In this document: in pieces, positions 39,166 through 50,758 of the stretch | Layout: each line of letters starts with the position of its first letter | Position numbering within the stretch: the first letter of the stretch is position 1 | Assembly: GCF_964340395.1 (NCBI RefSeq) | Contig: NC_135569.1 | Location: 16,114,519-16,178,518 of the forward strand | Length of the DNA: 64,000 bases | From: Glandiceps talaboti | Taxonomy: Eukaryota > Hemichordata > Enteropneusta > Spengelidae | Direction: 5' to 3' | Position numbers and translations under genes: made by a program | Notes under the pieces: generated by a model | The model's input: only the letters and a program-made list of their open reading frames with translations | Told to the model about the DNA's origin: nothing | Databases searched by the model: none

Positions 39166-39207
<42 letters not shown>
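39166..39207. repeat. (TCTG)n microsatellite
   Basis: About ten TCTG units after a CTTT-rich stretch. The adjoining DNA does not show the pearl-like ends or cores. Confidence 0.95.
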
Positions 39208-40577
39208 AATCTCCTATAAACTAACGTCATGCAAGAGGTCTAGGAAATGCTTATATTGCAATACTATGGAATATTTACGGCATTTAATATCTATTCATTC
39301 CAATTAAAACAGAAATGTATCTTATTCAGACACCGAGGCTAGAATCCACTTAGTATTTCTAAGTGAATAGCGCTCGTTTTATATTGCACTGGATACATCT
39401 CAAGTCTTCACACAATAATATCTGTTTTCAATAGACCCTCTTTCTCTAACGTCTTAAATGACTTAAAATATACAAAGTTACCTTTGGTGCAAAGGAAAAT
39501 GATCTATATAAAAAGTGCCCTTCCGTGAGACTTTCTTTGCATGCAATATTCATTTGGTTGAGTTGTTCCACTTAATAACGTTCAAAAGCCACGTTTTCCT
39601 TTTAAGTTATATTGTGCAAGCCGATAAACTGTTCTAATGGAGTCACAAACCCAAATGCAGGAAGTTTCGCCACTGATGACATGTCTATTATGAATAGAAC
39701 AATTTCTTGGTCCAAACGATTAAAATCTTAGTCCTAACATGAGCAATTGTATTTGCTCAAAGTGCATAAGGCTGCTTGTATTAGCAACTTTTATAGCTTT
39801 ATACTAATGGTGGCTCAGTGTGTATAAGTCTTAAGTGTATTAGAAAGATAGTAATTGCACAAAATAGCTTTGATATATCCTTTAAAACCTCTTAGGCTTA
39901 ATCATGGATAGAAGATGCTTTTTCTATTAAACAAAAGACAAGAAGCATTCTGCATCAACAAACAGCTTTCAATGTGTGTTGCTTTCTTATTTAAACATAT
40001 TAAAACATCGTATGTGGTGTATGTACTTTAGGTAATGGAACATATGAATCATTTTCAGACAGTTGCTATCTTAGGATTGTTGAATAAGTGGCTGAAAGTG
40101 ACTTCTATTAGAGTCATGGTATTGAAATATTTGTTGGTTTGTGTTAATTTGCCACCTTACATGGCAATGGACTCAGACAGAAAAAGTGTACAGACTGAAG
40201 CTGTGTTAAGTTCAAATTGATACTTTAATAAGATTCAATGGAATCTAGATGTTTGTAACACGATATAAATACATGTGGGATGTCTGTATAAACAGTAACT
40301 CCTACAATATCATCATCATCATCACCCATCCTCAACCGTATTGTCTACCGTCTTTGCTATAAACGATTACATTAGCAGATGACTATCAAATATTAATGCA
40401 TAATGTATATGAAGTAAAAGACAGACTCTCTATTGTGATCAACACGCTGGTAATATAAGATATCATCAAATTCACATTTACCACCATTTTAGACAGTCTT
40501 TCAGTTCTAGTTGTAATGGTGTAAACCTTCTAATCTTTGATCATTGAAGGCCCTTAATTATCAATCACTGTCTTTAC

Positions 40578-40578
<1 letters not shown>
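39208..40578. other. AT-rich unique DNA
   Basis: No gene supported. A short ATC trinucleotide run occurs near 40310-40325. Confidence 0.4.

Positions 40579-40654
<76 letters not shown>
40579..40654. repeat. (GATA)n microsatellite
   Basis: Nineteen uninterrupted GATA-type units. Confidence 0.97.
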
Positions 40655-41269
40655 TTCACAATACCTTATATCAGGTCTGTTTGATACAACTGCATAGGAA
40701 TTAAGTAGAAATTGGGTCGCAATTGGGTCTAAATAGAATAAATCATTTACACCAACAAAGTGGAACAAGAGGCAGACACACGGGCGCCAATGTTTTCACG
40801 TCTGCATTTGATGTCTGTATGATGGTACGTCAGTTCGTTTCATTTAGACAGAAAGATGCACAAAACTGTTGTCATTAAGTCTTGTTAGCTATCTTAAAGT
40901 AAGTAGCATGTGTAGAGTCTTATTAGTTGCTGTGACATTGTATCAGGCAGAGCTGCAGAACGGTAGTTTGAAATCCGCTGTAGGACGCGCTTTTCATAGA
41001 TATTTATACTTGTATAATAATGTGATTGTGAATAACTAACAGCTGCATACAAGACTCATTGAGTACTAGTAATGAATTTAAATTTGCTACCTCCTAATAT
41101 TTGGACAATCATACACCAATAAAACTGTGAACATCTGAGCCAATGACACAGTGCATTATATTCTACTGAGCGAGCGAATGAGTGGTCAGTAAATGAGGTG
41201 AAAAGCTTTGTATAAACCATAGATTGTTCTTAATCAAAGTAAATACAAACACCATCTCATTACGACATA
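40655..41269. other. unique DNA, nothing recognised
   Basis: No exon or repeat family. The LINE 3' region begins just beyond on the right. Confidence 0.4.
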
Positions 41270-41712
41270 TATTTTAATATGTATTGTTTATTCGTCTTGA
41301 GCCACAGGCCAAAATGACATTTACTTAACAATTGAATGAAAATCAGAATAACGTATAACAGGTTGTAAAATTTTGTAGAAACGTATAAACTTATCAAGCA
41401 ATTTCAAGGGCCCATATAAAATTCTTGTCTTAAATCCATAGCTTTATAAACTAATTTACCAAGATTCCTCAACACAGTTGTGGAATTAGACCTCAGCAAA
41501 TTATAGAATTTAACACGGGTTGGAAAACGTTTATAGTAATTTGGTAGGAGACATCTTATAGTTTGATATAATGGACATATAAGTATGAAATGATATTCGT
41601 CTTCGATACCTTCTAAACATATTTCACAAATTCTATCCTCAATGTCAATACCAGTATGGTGCCCTTCCTAAGACTAAGACATGAACATCTCATTCTTGCC
41701 AAGGCATGCCCA
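41270..41712 (-). mobile_element. LINE (non-LTR retrotransposon) C-terminal coding end and 3' UTR
   Basis: On the - strand, from about 41712 to the TGA at 41404-41406, a frame with one frameshift near 41665 gives RMRCSCLSL, then HTGIDIEDRICEICLEGIED, YHFILICPLY and a C-terminal TVLRNLGKLVYKAMDLRQ-like tail. The C-x2-C then Y-H-F-x4-C arrangement plus 'IEDEYHF' is the hallmark of the C-terminal region of a large group of invertebrate jockey-superfamily LINEs (CR1/L2-like). The 3' UTR includes CATTTTGGCCTGTGGCTCAA before an AATAAAC. It lies about 125 bp beyond the end of the outer LINE's RT and is probably the same insertion after an internal deletion. Confidence 0.85.
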
Positions 41713-41837
41713 CATTTACCCACCTTTATCCAACCTGTGACACACCTAACCACCATCTCTATTTATGGGTAGTATGAGACGCAGCACCACTTTTGACTGT
41801 CTGCAACCCCAGGTGAGAGATCACCGGGGGTAAATTA

Positions 41838-43140
41838 AGTCAAAGGTGGAACTTCGTCTAATACTCACCACATTTACGCATCCTCTGCTCACGATTTACC
41901 CATGTGGAAAGACGTGGTCAAATATGACTTTTCGTATAGTGAATTACACATCACTGTTCATCGATTTCACTATGTTAAACATTTTACCAGATATACCAAT
42001 TAACTGTAGTGTGAAATATCCACCTTCTTTTTCGCCGGTAATTCTGAATTATGGTATATAAGATCAAAATGTTGTCCATTGTCGAGAAACCTTTGTGGAA
42101 TCCAGCCTGGGCATTAGAAATAGCCCTGGTGTCTCCAGTCCAACTGTACAACCTATTATTTAAAATAGTACAAACTATTTCCCCGAAAACGTCTAAAAGG
42201 GTTTTCCCTCTATAATTATATGGGTCAGATTCTGATTCCTTTTCATACAGTGGAATTATAACTCCATAAGACCATCCCCTTCTGGGAAATTACCTGTATC
42301 AAAAATGTTACGACATAATTTATTCATAATTGTACATTTGAAAAACTCGGACGGAATGCCATCTGGATCAGACACTTTACAATTCTTCAATTCTGACACT
42401 GCTTTCATTATTTCCCCATCAGTAATAATTGAATTCAAAACATCTAAACTTCGTCGAAATGTTTCAAATTCATAGTCTCGCCAAAGTATCACCATAGACC
42501 ACATTCAGATGATTGTTCAATTCGGCGAAATATTCTACGCATTGTTTACCGGATATAGGGGAGTGTCTTGGTCACCACGTTGATTACTACTCCTGATCAT
42601 AGCCCACATGCCATTACTACCAGCAACATTTTCCCACTGACTTCTATACTTTTCCATAACAATATTAGTAAAATTTCTTTTCAATTTCCTTCATGTATTT
42701 CTGAATTTATTTCGACTACGTTTATAGATTTGCAGAATATCAACTGATATCAGAATTTGTTCTCCTGAATCCTTTTAAATTAATGTTTACTTGTTTTTCT
42801 TTCTGATAAATATGGTTAAACCAGGGTTGTGGTTGTTGTTGACGTAATCTATTTCCAGTTGGATATTTCATGTCAGTACCAGCAAACTGGAATGCCCTAA
42901 CAATACAATCAATTGTTTTTTCATTATCATCACCAGTGCATGTAGATTCCTCTAAAAGGTCATTCACAGCACCTGTATTAAATTTGTTTACAAACTCCTG
43001 TTTCTCATTATCATTCCAACGATACATTGTACATATATTAACATTTACATGAGTCTCCACCTGATGGTGTAATCTACACTTTGAATCTGACTCATTTCTA
43101 TGTGCCACCTGAAAATGAGCTACAAAGTCAAATAATACAG
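41838..43140 (-). mobile_element. outer LINE: endonuclease tail, linker and N-terminal half of reverse transcriptase (decayed)
   Basis: Reading from 43140 downward, the frame begins LPVLFDFVAHFQ, the residues that follow the conserved SDH at the end of an APE-type endonuclease. It passes through a 130-residue linker, then after frameshifts gives RT motifs: ITDGEIMKAVSELKN, DPDGIPSEFFK, WSYGVIIPLYEKE, DPYNYRGKTLLDVFGEI, NNRLYSWTGDTRAISNAQAG and FHKGFSTMDNI. The final part is badly degraded (LIGISGKMFNIVKSM), with several stops. The YADD catalytic block is not present before the alignment ends at about 41838. This is a dead copy. It continues the endonuclease fragment at 45354-45540 across an inserted second LINE. 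Confidence 0.88.
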
Positions 43141-43147
43141 GCAACTA
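43141..43147. repeat. direct repeat GCAACTA, candidate target-site duplication (left)
   Basis: Seven bases identical to 45347-45353, lying exactly where the inner LINE's (TCTA)n tail meets the outer LINE's endonuclease tail. Confidence 0.65.
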
Positions 43148-45346
43148 GATAGATAGATTATTTGCAATAAAGGCCACTGTATGTATTGCCAATGTATTGT
43201 ATTGTATTATATTGTATTGTCTGTAGACTTATACATTCAGTCGTTCACATACAGACACAAGACACATGTACTTCTGGTAGGTACTAGTCTTTATTAGAGT
43301 TTATATAACACAAAATATTACAGTTCAGAAGAAATAATGGAAGCACTGTGTGAAAACTTAGGTTCTCATTTTGAAAGAATAGTAGACGAAACATGCCATC
43401 CTGTTTAACTTTGTGATATTTTGTGAGCTTGCCAGTGTTATAAATTTATCATATGAAGGGTTTTCATGAAACCATCTTGGGACGAATTTCCTTCTCAGTT
43501 CATCATAATGAAGACAGAATGTTAGGAAATGATACTCGCTGCAGAAGTTACAATAACATAAGTTTTCTGGAGTGTTTTGTTGTCTTCCTCTCTCAATATT
43601 TAAATCATGAAAGGAACAACAAAATCTAGACATAGCAATTCTAAAATTACATGGATAGACACAGCTTAAATATTTCTTAGGTTGCAACATTGACTTGAAA
43701 GATAAGTAAGTTCGCAGTTTTGAGGTGGACGTTATTTCATCATGCCAAGTTTGCATTGCATGGTCTTTTATTATTTAGGTTAATAGTATTCAAATATCTA
43801 TGGTTCCTCCAACCTCCTGATTGAACCACACGTGTCCAAAACCAAAACGATGTCACAAATTCTTCACATGGTAAACCCAATTGACTGATTTTATCTCCCT
43901 ATTTTCTTCTAACCTTTTAACATTAAGTAGCATCTGTGTGGATATCTATTTGGGTCCATTTCAAACATTCTTAACCAATATTTAATACCGCTCTTGAAAT
44001 AAAATACACATAGTGGATAATGACCAAACTACCATTACCACTAACACTATGGAGAAATTTACAAAACTGTAAGTGGATTTTTTCTATCTGTGGAGAATAC
44101 TCCAAACCCCAGATCTTACTACCATACTGAAGAATTGGAGCAACTGTGTTATCAAGGAGCTTAAAAGCATCCACATTTGGGAGTCCTCCACGCTTACGAA
44201 TCAGCACTTAGAGTTGAAACATGGCCTTTATGCCTTGTACAGATTGGTTTTGTTACCTCCCGTAAGGGTACGGGAGGTATTAAAAGGGGAATGTCTGTCT
44301 GTGTATCTGTGTATATTTGGTAATTAGGCTATATCTTAAGAATACATACTTCAAATTCAACATTATTTAGTACATACGTTAACCATAAGAAAACACATAT
44401 GTCCTATCAAGTTTGTTGATGTACCTTACAGTGTTAATGAATAATTTGCATAATTAATGATTTTCGGTAATTAGACTTCAATTTCAATATAATTAAGTGC
44501 ACACATTAACCAAAAAATCGCATATGTCCTGTAAAGCTTGTTGGTTGATGTACCTTTCAGTGTTAATGAAGAATTTGCATAATTAATGATTCTTGTTGAT
44601 AATTAGGCTATATCTTACGACTGCATACTTCAATTTCAATACAATTCAGTACATACATTAACCATAACAAATTGTATGTGTATGTCCTATAGGGTTAGTT
44701 CATGTACCTTACAGTGTTAATGAAGAATTTGCATAATCAATAATTTTCGGTAATTAGGCTATATCTTAAGACTGCATACTTGAATTTCAATATAATTTAG
44801 TACATACATTAACCATAACAAAGCGGATATGTCCTATAAACTATTTTATATAGCTTAGTCAGTTTTAATGGAAAATTTGCATCATTAATGATTTTAGGTA
44901 ACTAGGTTGTATCTTGAAAATGCAAGCTTCAAATTTCGTATAATATGGTACATATATCAACCATAATAATACGCACCTGTCCTATGAAGTTTGTTCCTAC
45001 AACTTGTACCTTTAATGAGTATTTTGAATAATGAACGATATTCAGTAATTAAGCAGTATCATGCACTCTTCATATTCCGTATAATTTGGCACATACATTA
45101 ACCTAAGAAAGCACGCTTGTCCAAAAACAAAGCATGTTACCATAGTTTTTTTAGTTTAATGAGTTATTCCCTTACGGGAGGTATTCAGTTTAAATCTGGT
45201 GTTTAGTTGGATTCGAGCTAAATATAGAGGAGAGTGTTAAACCAAGGTATTTGGCAACTTTTATGAATTGATCATTATAAATCTATTGTTCATAATGCCT
45301 CAAATATCCTCCTTTACAAAATACTATGATACTATGACTATGTTTT
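43148..45346 (-). mobile_element. inner LINE, 5'-truncated copy inserted in the outer LINE
   Basis: On the - strand the copy begins inside RT (IIVFCKGGYLRHYEQ, then an in-frame TAG where the family has Trp, then KVAKYLGLTLSS). It is split by the pearl-like element (44255-45190) and resumes with QSVQGIKAMFQL. Next come DAFKLLDNTVAPILQYGSKI and WGLEYSPQIEKIHLQFCKFL (thumb), a frameshifted ERY/YWL region, and a C-terminal domain with C-x2-C and EYHFLTFC (43756-43358). The roughly 210-base 3' UTR carries a (CAATA)n-like tract and ends in (TCTA)3. The 5' truncation and 3' microsatellite tail are typical of target-primed insertion. The copy is inactive. Confidence 0.85.
44255..45190 (+). mobile_element. 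pearl-like / Helitron-like non-autonomous element, copy 2, inside the inner LINE
   Basis: ACCTCCCGTAAGGG (44255-44268) and CCCTTACGGGAGGT (45169-45182) are perfect 14-bp inverted ends. The left end itself folds into a hairpin with stem ACCTCCCGTA/TACGGGAGGT and loop AGGG (44255-44278). A short TCTG tract follows, then six tandem core units starting at about 44319, 44466, 44598, 44749, 44897 and 45043 (132-151 bp each). Each core carries GGTAATTAGGCTATATC near its start, TTCAA-rich middle, AACCATAA, and TTTGCATAATTAATGATT near its end. No protein is encoded. The LINE frame reads into it from one side and resumes on the other, so it inserted after the LINE. Confidence 0.85.
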
Positions 45347-45353
45347 GCAACTA
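45347..45353. repeat. direct repeat GCAACTA, candidate target-site duplication (right)
   Basis: Matches 43141-43147 and lies at the 5' truncation point of the inner LINE. Confidence 0.65.
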
Positions 45354-45540
45354 CACTCTTCGTATAATTAGCTGTACATGTTACAATACCCTCTGTGTAG
45401 TTATCGAATCGTCCATTTAACACATGGATAGAGAAAGTACGACAACTGGAAATTAAACTTTTACCAACATTATTGCCAGACTTATCTTATGATTTATGTA
45501 TCATACAACATGTATCATGATCATAGCTATCACCAGGAAT
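45354..45540 (-). mobile_element. outer LINE: endonuclease domain fragment
   Basis: Read on the - strand, IPGDS starts at 45540 (the GDFN-type motif of APE endonucleases). It is followed, after an in-frame TAA, by DKSGNNVGKSLISSC and HVLNGRFDNYTEG (the conserved NGR...D..G block), and then NYTKSVV at the insertion point. The order and spacing match the middle of a LINE endonuclease. The part upstream of 45540 is too diverged to follow. Confidence 0.75.
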
Positions 45541-48500
45541 TGAAAGAAATCTATAAATCTTAGTGGTGAAGTTTTACAAGCGCAAACTTTAATGAGCAAT
45601 TTCTTTTCACTTCAATGGAATATTCATTCGTTTTTGGAGTGATACTCTTGAAAAGTTTTCAAATTTGTTTTGTACAGATTGATATCTACGACAAGCTTTC
45701 CTCAACACCTCGATTAATTCAATAAATTGTATCAAAACAAATCACAAACAATTAGATTGGTTGTCTTATTTTTTGAGTGTTGCCTACATACCCTGGAGAA
45801 TCTTAGCGCCAAGGGAGTGCAATACTCACAGAAAATTGAAAATCATCCAATTTTACTATTATCTCATCTTGTGTGATCAGTGATAGGTATTCAGTATTTG
45901 CAATACATTTTCCGAACAAAAAGACACCACACTTCAGAAGGAAACTTCAGTAATTGAGAGCAATAACCCAAAACAAAAATGATTCTTTCCAGAGCGATAA
46001 CGACGGTTATTTATGACGTCTTTTGTCAAAATGCCTTTATACGGAATTAAATAGTTTTTCCCACACGTCCAAGAAGCAATCAGAAGATAATAACATGACA
46101 TGAATCAATTAATTTCTTCTGAAATTTCAATGTTATTGCAAATAATTCAAACGATGAGTAGGTATCTAGTCTAGTCACGTAAGATCCATTGTGTAAGATT
46201 TACAGAATAGCTGTATATATATAGGCCCTGTGTTGTGTTCAGTATTGATTATAGGCCGGTAAATGTGTGATTGGGGATGTTCTTGCTTTTTAATGGATAA
46301 ATAGAGCTGTCAAGATTACTTATTACTCGAACAAATCGGAACTGAAGAGCTTTGTTATATTTATTATTTGGCACTACCCCTAGAGTAAACGTTTTCATAA
46401 ACGTTATCTAACAGCAAAAAGGGCTATCATATATCGTTATCGAAACGCAAAACAAACATGCCGATATGTCAGATCGCGCACTAACGACGGGAAAGGATTT
46501 GACAAGCAGTAATGTAATCAATCTTACCACCAGTGTACTTGTCGTAGATAGAAACAAAAGTCAAATTCAATTTAAAATGTCGGTCTACGTTTCGTCAAAC
46601 CCTGTATTATACAGATAAAAGGACAGTGTTTCAACTAAAGCCTTAACGACGAAAGTAGAAAGCTCCCACTGAGAGTTGATTCGTTCATCCCGTGTAACAT
46701 TAAGTGTGAAAGTCACACTGTACTAAGACACGTTACTTTCTCTTCACTTATGAACTACTTCCAACTACATGCAGTTGTCAGGCATTCCAATTCATACGAC
46801 ATATGAGATTACTTCCTTCAACTCTACAACATAACTACAGATTTGCTTAATTTATATATAGAAAGAATGCTTAAAAGTCCGCTTTGAAAACGAATAAACA
46901 TTAGGTGTGTCTGACAAAGTTATGGAAAAAGAATAATCATATGCAATCCTCATGGCTCCACTGACAAGATAACACTAATACGAGACACTGGGATTGAAAC
47001 CTTTGCCTTTAAAGATAAATTATTCTCACTTAGTTAGAGGAAGAAAGGTTCAGTGGCACGTTGTGTCTCAGTGAATGCATTAAATCATTAAATATAAACA
47101 CGACACATTGTTGTACGGAAGCACTGCCAGTCATTTAAAAAAAATATATTAACTCATTATGTTTTTCTTCCAGTCCAGTCATCTTGGTTATCCTAAAAAA
47201 AATCTATAGTGTCAAAGGTCATTCGAAAAGAAAACGAAATGTTGATCGTTAAAAAATGCAAATGTATTTGCATTAATGTCAACGTGTAATACTACACGTT
47301 TACTTTAAAGAGACTCACGAGTTGTTTGGGTGTCGATATACATTTTAAGAAAAAAATGTATGTAGAAAAATAAAAAAGAAATTTTAAATAAATGTAAATG
47401 TTTGTATACATAGATGTGTGATAGGACTGTCAGCAACTTCTAAACATTTTTGTATCTCAGTGAATTCGTCTTAACATCTTCTTCGCACAGCAACACCATT
47501 TGTGAAGTATAGAACACATCACCTTATATACAAATGAATGTATCATGATGAAATCAAATCACAATTAATGTATCATAGAATATCAAATATGTGTTTATAG
47601 TTCTCAGTAGCTTTATGACGTCACAGTAACACAGTAAAACGCTTATTGATATTCAATACACATACGTCATACTTGATTTGCATAAAAAACAAAGACCATA
47701 GAGAATTGAATCTTAGAGTTAGCATATACATGATAAATAATACAACTGTGTTAGCAACTCCTAATTTACAATCGATTTTGCTATTGCAATCATCAGTTCA
47801 CTCATATCTCAATATTTGTGATATCCAATGACACTAAAACGTCTTTTAAATACTCCCACTTTCACTGTCTTCTTTGGTAATTCCTACCGCCAATGGCTCC
47901 ATATAAAACCACCCACAATCGTCGTCGTCGTTGTTACATGTGACCAGCAGAAATGCCAATACTGACGTCTACAGTGTCATGAAATGCTTAGACTACTGGA
48001 AATCTATTAAACAATCACTTATCGGTTTAATCTGAAAGATACAATATCGCTATAATTTCTTCAATTAAATCACAGCAATTATCGAGCATACATTTAAACA
48101 ATTTGATACAATCGCCGGGATACCAGGAATCTAAGAATCGCTCATTGTTATTCAACCTGTGTGTCGCCGCAAACACTCTTTAATTAAATTTTGTAGAAAC
48201 GGATGGGTTAAGTGAAATTCTTTGAGTAATCTCACTTAACTTGTCTCAACGAATTTGTTCAACAATAGAAACATACTCATTAAATTGAAATCGGATGAGT
48301 GTGCGTAAGTCACATGTTATAACCAGTCCTGGGTAGTCAAGAATAGCTGAGCAAGTTTCTTACTTACATTGCCTAGATGAGTGTATATTTGTTTTATAAC
48401 CCTTTATCAAGACAGGTTGAACGCCTTCGAACATATAATATGAATTTTCACCCAGTTCGTTCGTCACAAAAACCCATGTTTGCATCATTGGTTCTGTGGT

Positions 48501-48662
48501 GCTCGTATTGAGTCACACCGGTCCAACCGCCATTATATTTTTACCAATTGTTTATATATAATGCTTATGGATGGTGTAATTATAATATTCTTCGGTGTTG
48601 TACTTAATTCAGCTGTAAAATACTCATGACCTAAGTGCTTAGTCATTACTCGTCTATTGACT
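45541..48662. other. AT-rich DNA, no gene supported
   Basis: No clear continuation of the LINE beyond 45540 could be read. A perfect CRE octamer lies at 47616. Frames such as + strand 47646-47831 are unsupported. Confidence 0.4.
47616..47623. promoter_or_regulatory. perfect CRE palindrome TGACGTCA
   Basis: Exact octamer; function not shown. Confidence 0.25.
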
Positions 48663-48733
48663 CGTTGCGACAAAGCCACTTAGTAGGTCACTCATATTTT
48701 GCATAGCTGAATGTGGAAATATCGGCAAATAGT
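48663..48733. repeat. solitary terminus of the 16.9-kb inverted-repeat element family
   Basis: GCGACAAAGCCACTTAG, GGTCACTCATATTTTGC and TAGCTGAATGTGG align with the right end of the element at 16944-17657 (GTGACAAAGACCCCTTAG, GGTCACTCGTATTTTGC, TGGCTGAACG). No inverted partner was found nearby. Confidence 0.65.
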
Positions 48734-48804
48734 ATATATATATATATATTACGCTCTGCCACTGCGGTATAGAGCACTGTCTTAGCAGATTGATACTCAA
48801 TGAG

Positions 48805-48864
<60 letters not shown>
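48731..48864. repeat. two (AT)n tracts
   Basis: A short AT run (about 48731-48750) and a pure AT run of about 60 bp (48806-48864) that abuts the left arm of the large palindrome. Confidence 0.95.
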
Positions 48865-49512
<648 letters not shown>

Positions 49513-49551
49513 AAACCTTTCAAAACGAACAATTCAAACTATAGATAAAGC

Positions 49552-49703
<152 letters not shown>

Positions 49704-50731
49704 ACATTGCAAGAGCATCAAACGCAGTAGTCACATTAGGTTCTCGTCGTGCATTTCATATTGTCAGACCCAGGGGCAAACTCACAGCCGGTACTAACGG
49801 TTAGAAGTTGTAGATGAATAACCATATTACAAAATAAATGTCACAAGTCTGTCGTTAGTTTTGATAGAGGAGATGGTTTGAAAGGGTAAAATATTCATCC
49901 CATTCGACGAAAATACCTTCAACAGTGGTTTTTAAATATCAATACATAATTACAAAAATTACATCCTTTGACGACAAACCAGCTTCTTAAGAAATAGACT
50001 GGTAAATTAGTAAATTGACCTTTTTTGAAACGATTTAACATTACATAAATAAAGTACACATTTGTAATGAACTTTACAGTTACCGTGAGGTCAATCTCGT
50101 AAAAAATTTAATCACCAGAGAAACTAATCTGTCATAGTCACAATAAAATTCGTCAAAAATAAGTGATGTATCGCTGGGGCAAATACCAGTCTCAGCTGGA
50201 CTGTATATCGAACGATATAGATCATTTTACTTGACAGTTTTACCTAGGGTGGTTTTCATCATTGCACCCAATTGAGTTGTCATTACAGCGAAGTGGCTCA
50301 ATACATGCCTATGGATACATCTTCATTCGTAATGGGTCATTTTAGACTCGTTTGATACAGCATTATACGAACATTGCACGTAATAAACGAACAGCCTAGT
50401 TTCTTAAATGTGTCCGAGCAATTAAGTTTATGGGAGCACTCGTCCGCATTTCTCGTTAGCATATAATGCATATGCATCGCCACAATTCTGCTAATTCAAC
50501 TATGACATAAGGACGTCTCCTTTTAGTGACTGAACACAACACAGGTCATGTAATCCAAATAGATTATTTCTTATATAATCTGTCATCTGACATGTAAGTT
50601 TACATCACATTCGTAAATACAGAAGTAGTTTACAACTTAGCGACAACCTTAAGGCAGAAATCCTATTCGGAATATCTTAAAGCCTCCTTAATGCAAAGAA
50701 ATCATTAAATGTAACGCAAGTGATCGGGTGA

Positions 50732-50758
50732 TGACGTCACATTATATAATATTTATGC
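50732..50758 (+). promoter_or_regulatory. CRE next to a TATA-like sequence
   Basis: TGACGTCA at 50732-50739 is followed by CATTATATAATATTT. The combination resembles a compact CRE-TATA promoter, but no transcript or ORF can be tied to it. Confidence 0.2.

Noticed and set aside
39166-39207. Another pearl-like element suggested by (TCTG)n
   Set aside because: No ACCTCCCGTAAGGG-type end, GATAACTAAAAG leader or core units in the surrounding kilobase.
40579-40654. (GATA)n as the 3' tail of another LINE
   Set aside because: The inner LINE ends in (TCTA)n, but neither side of this array shows LINE 3' UTR or coding similarity.
41846-42061. + strand ORF of 71 codons
   Set aside because: Antisense shadow of the degraded RT segment that reads on the - strand.
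42870-43052. + strand ORF of 60 codons
   Set aside because: Antisense shadow of the LINE linker region on the - strand.
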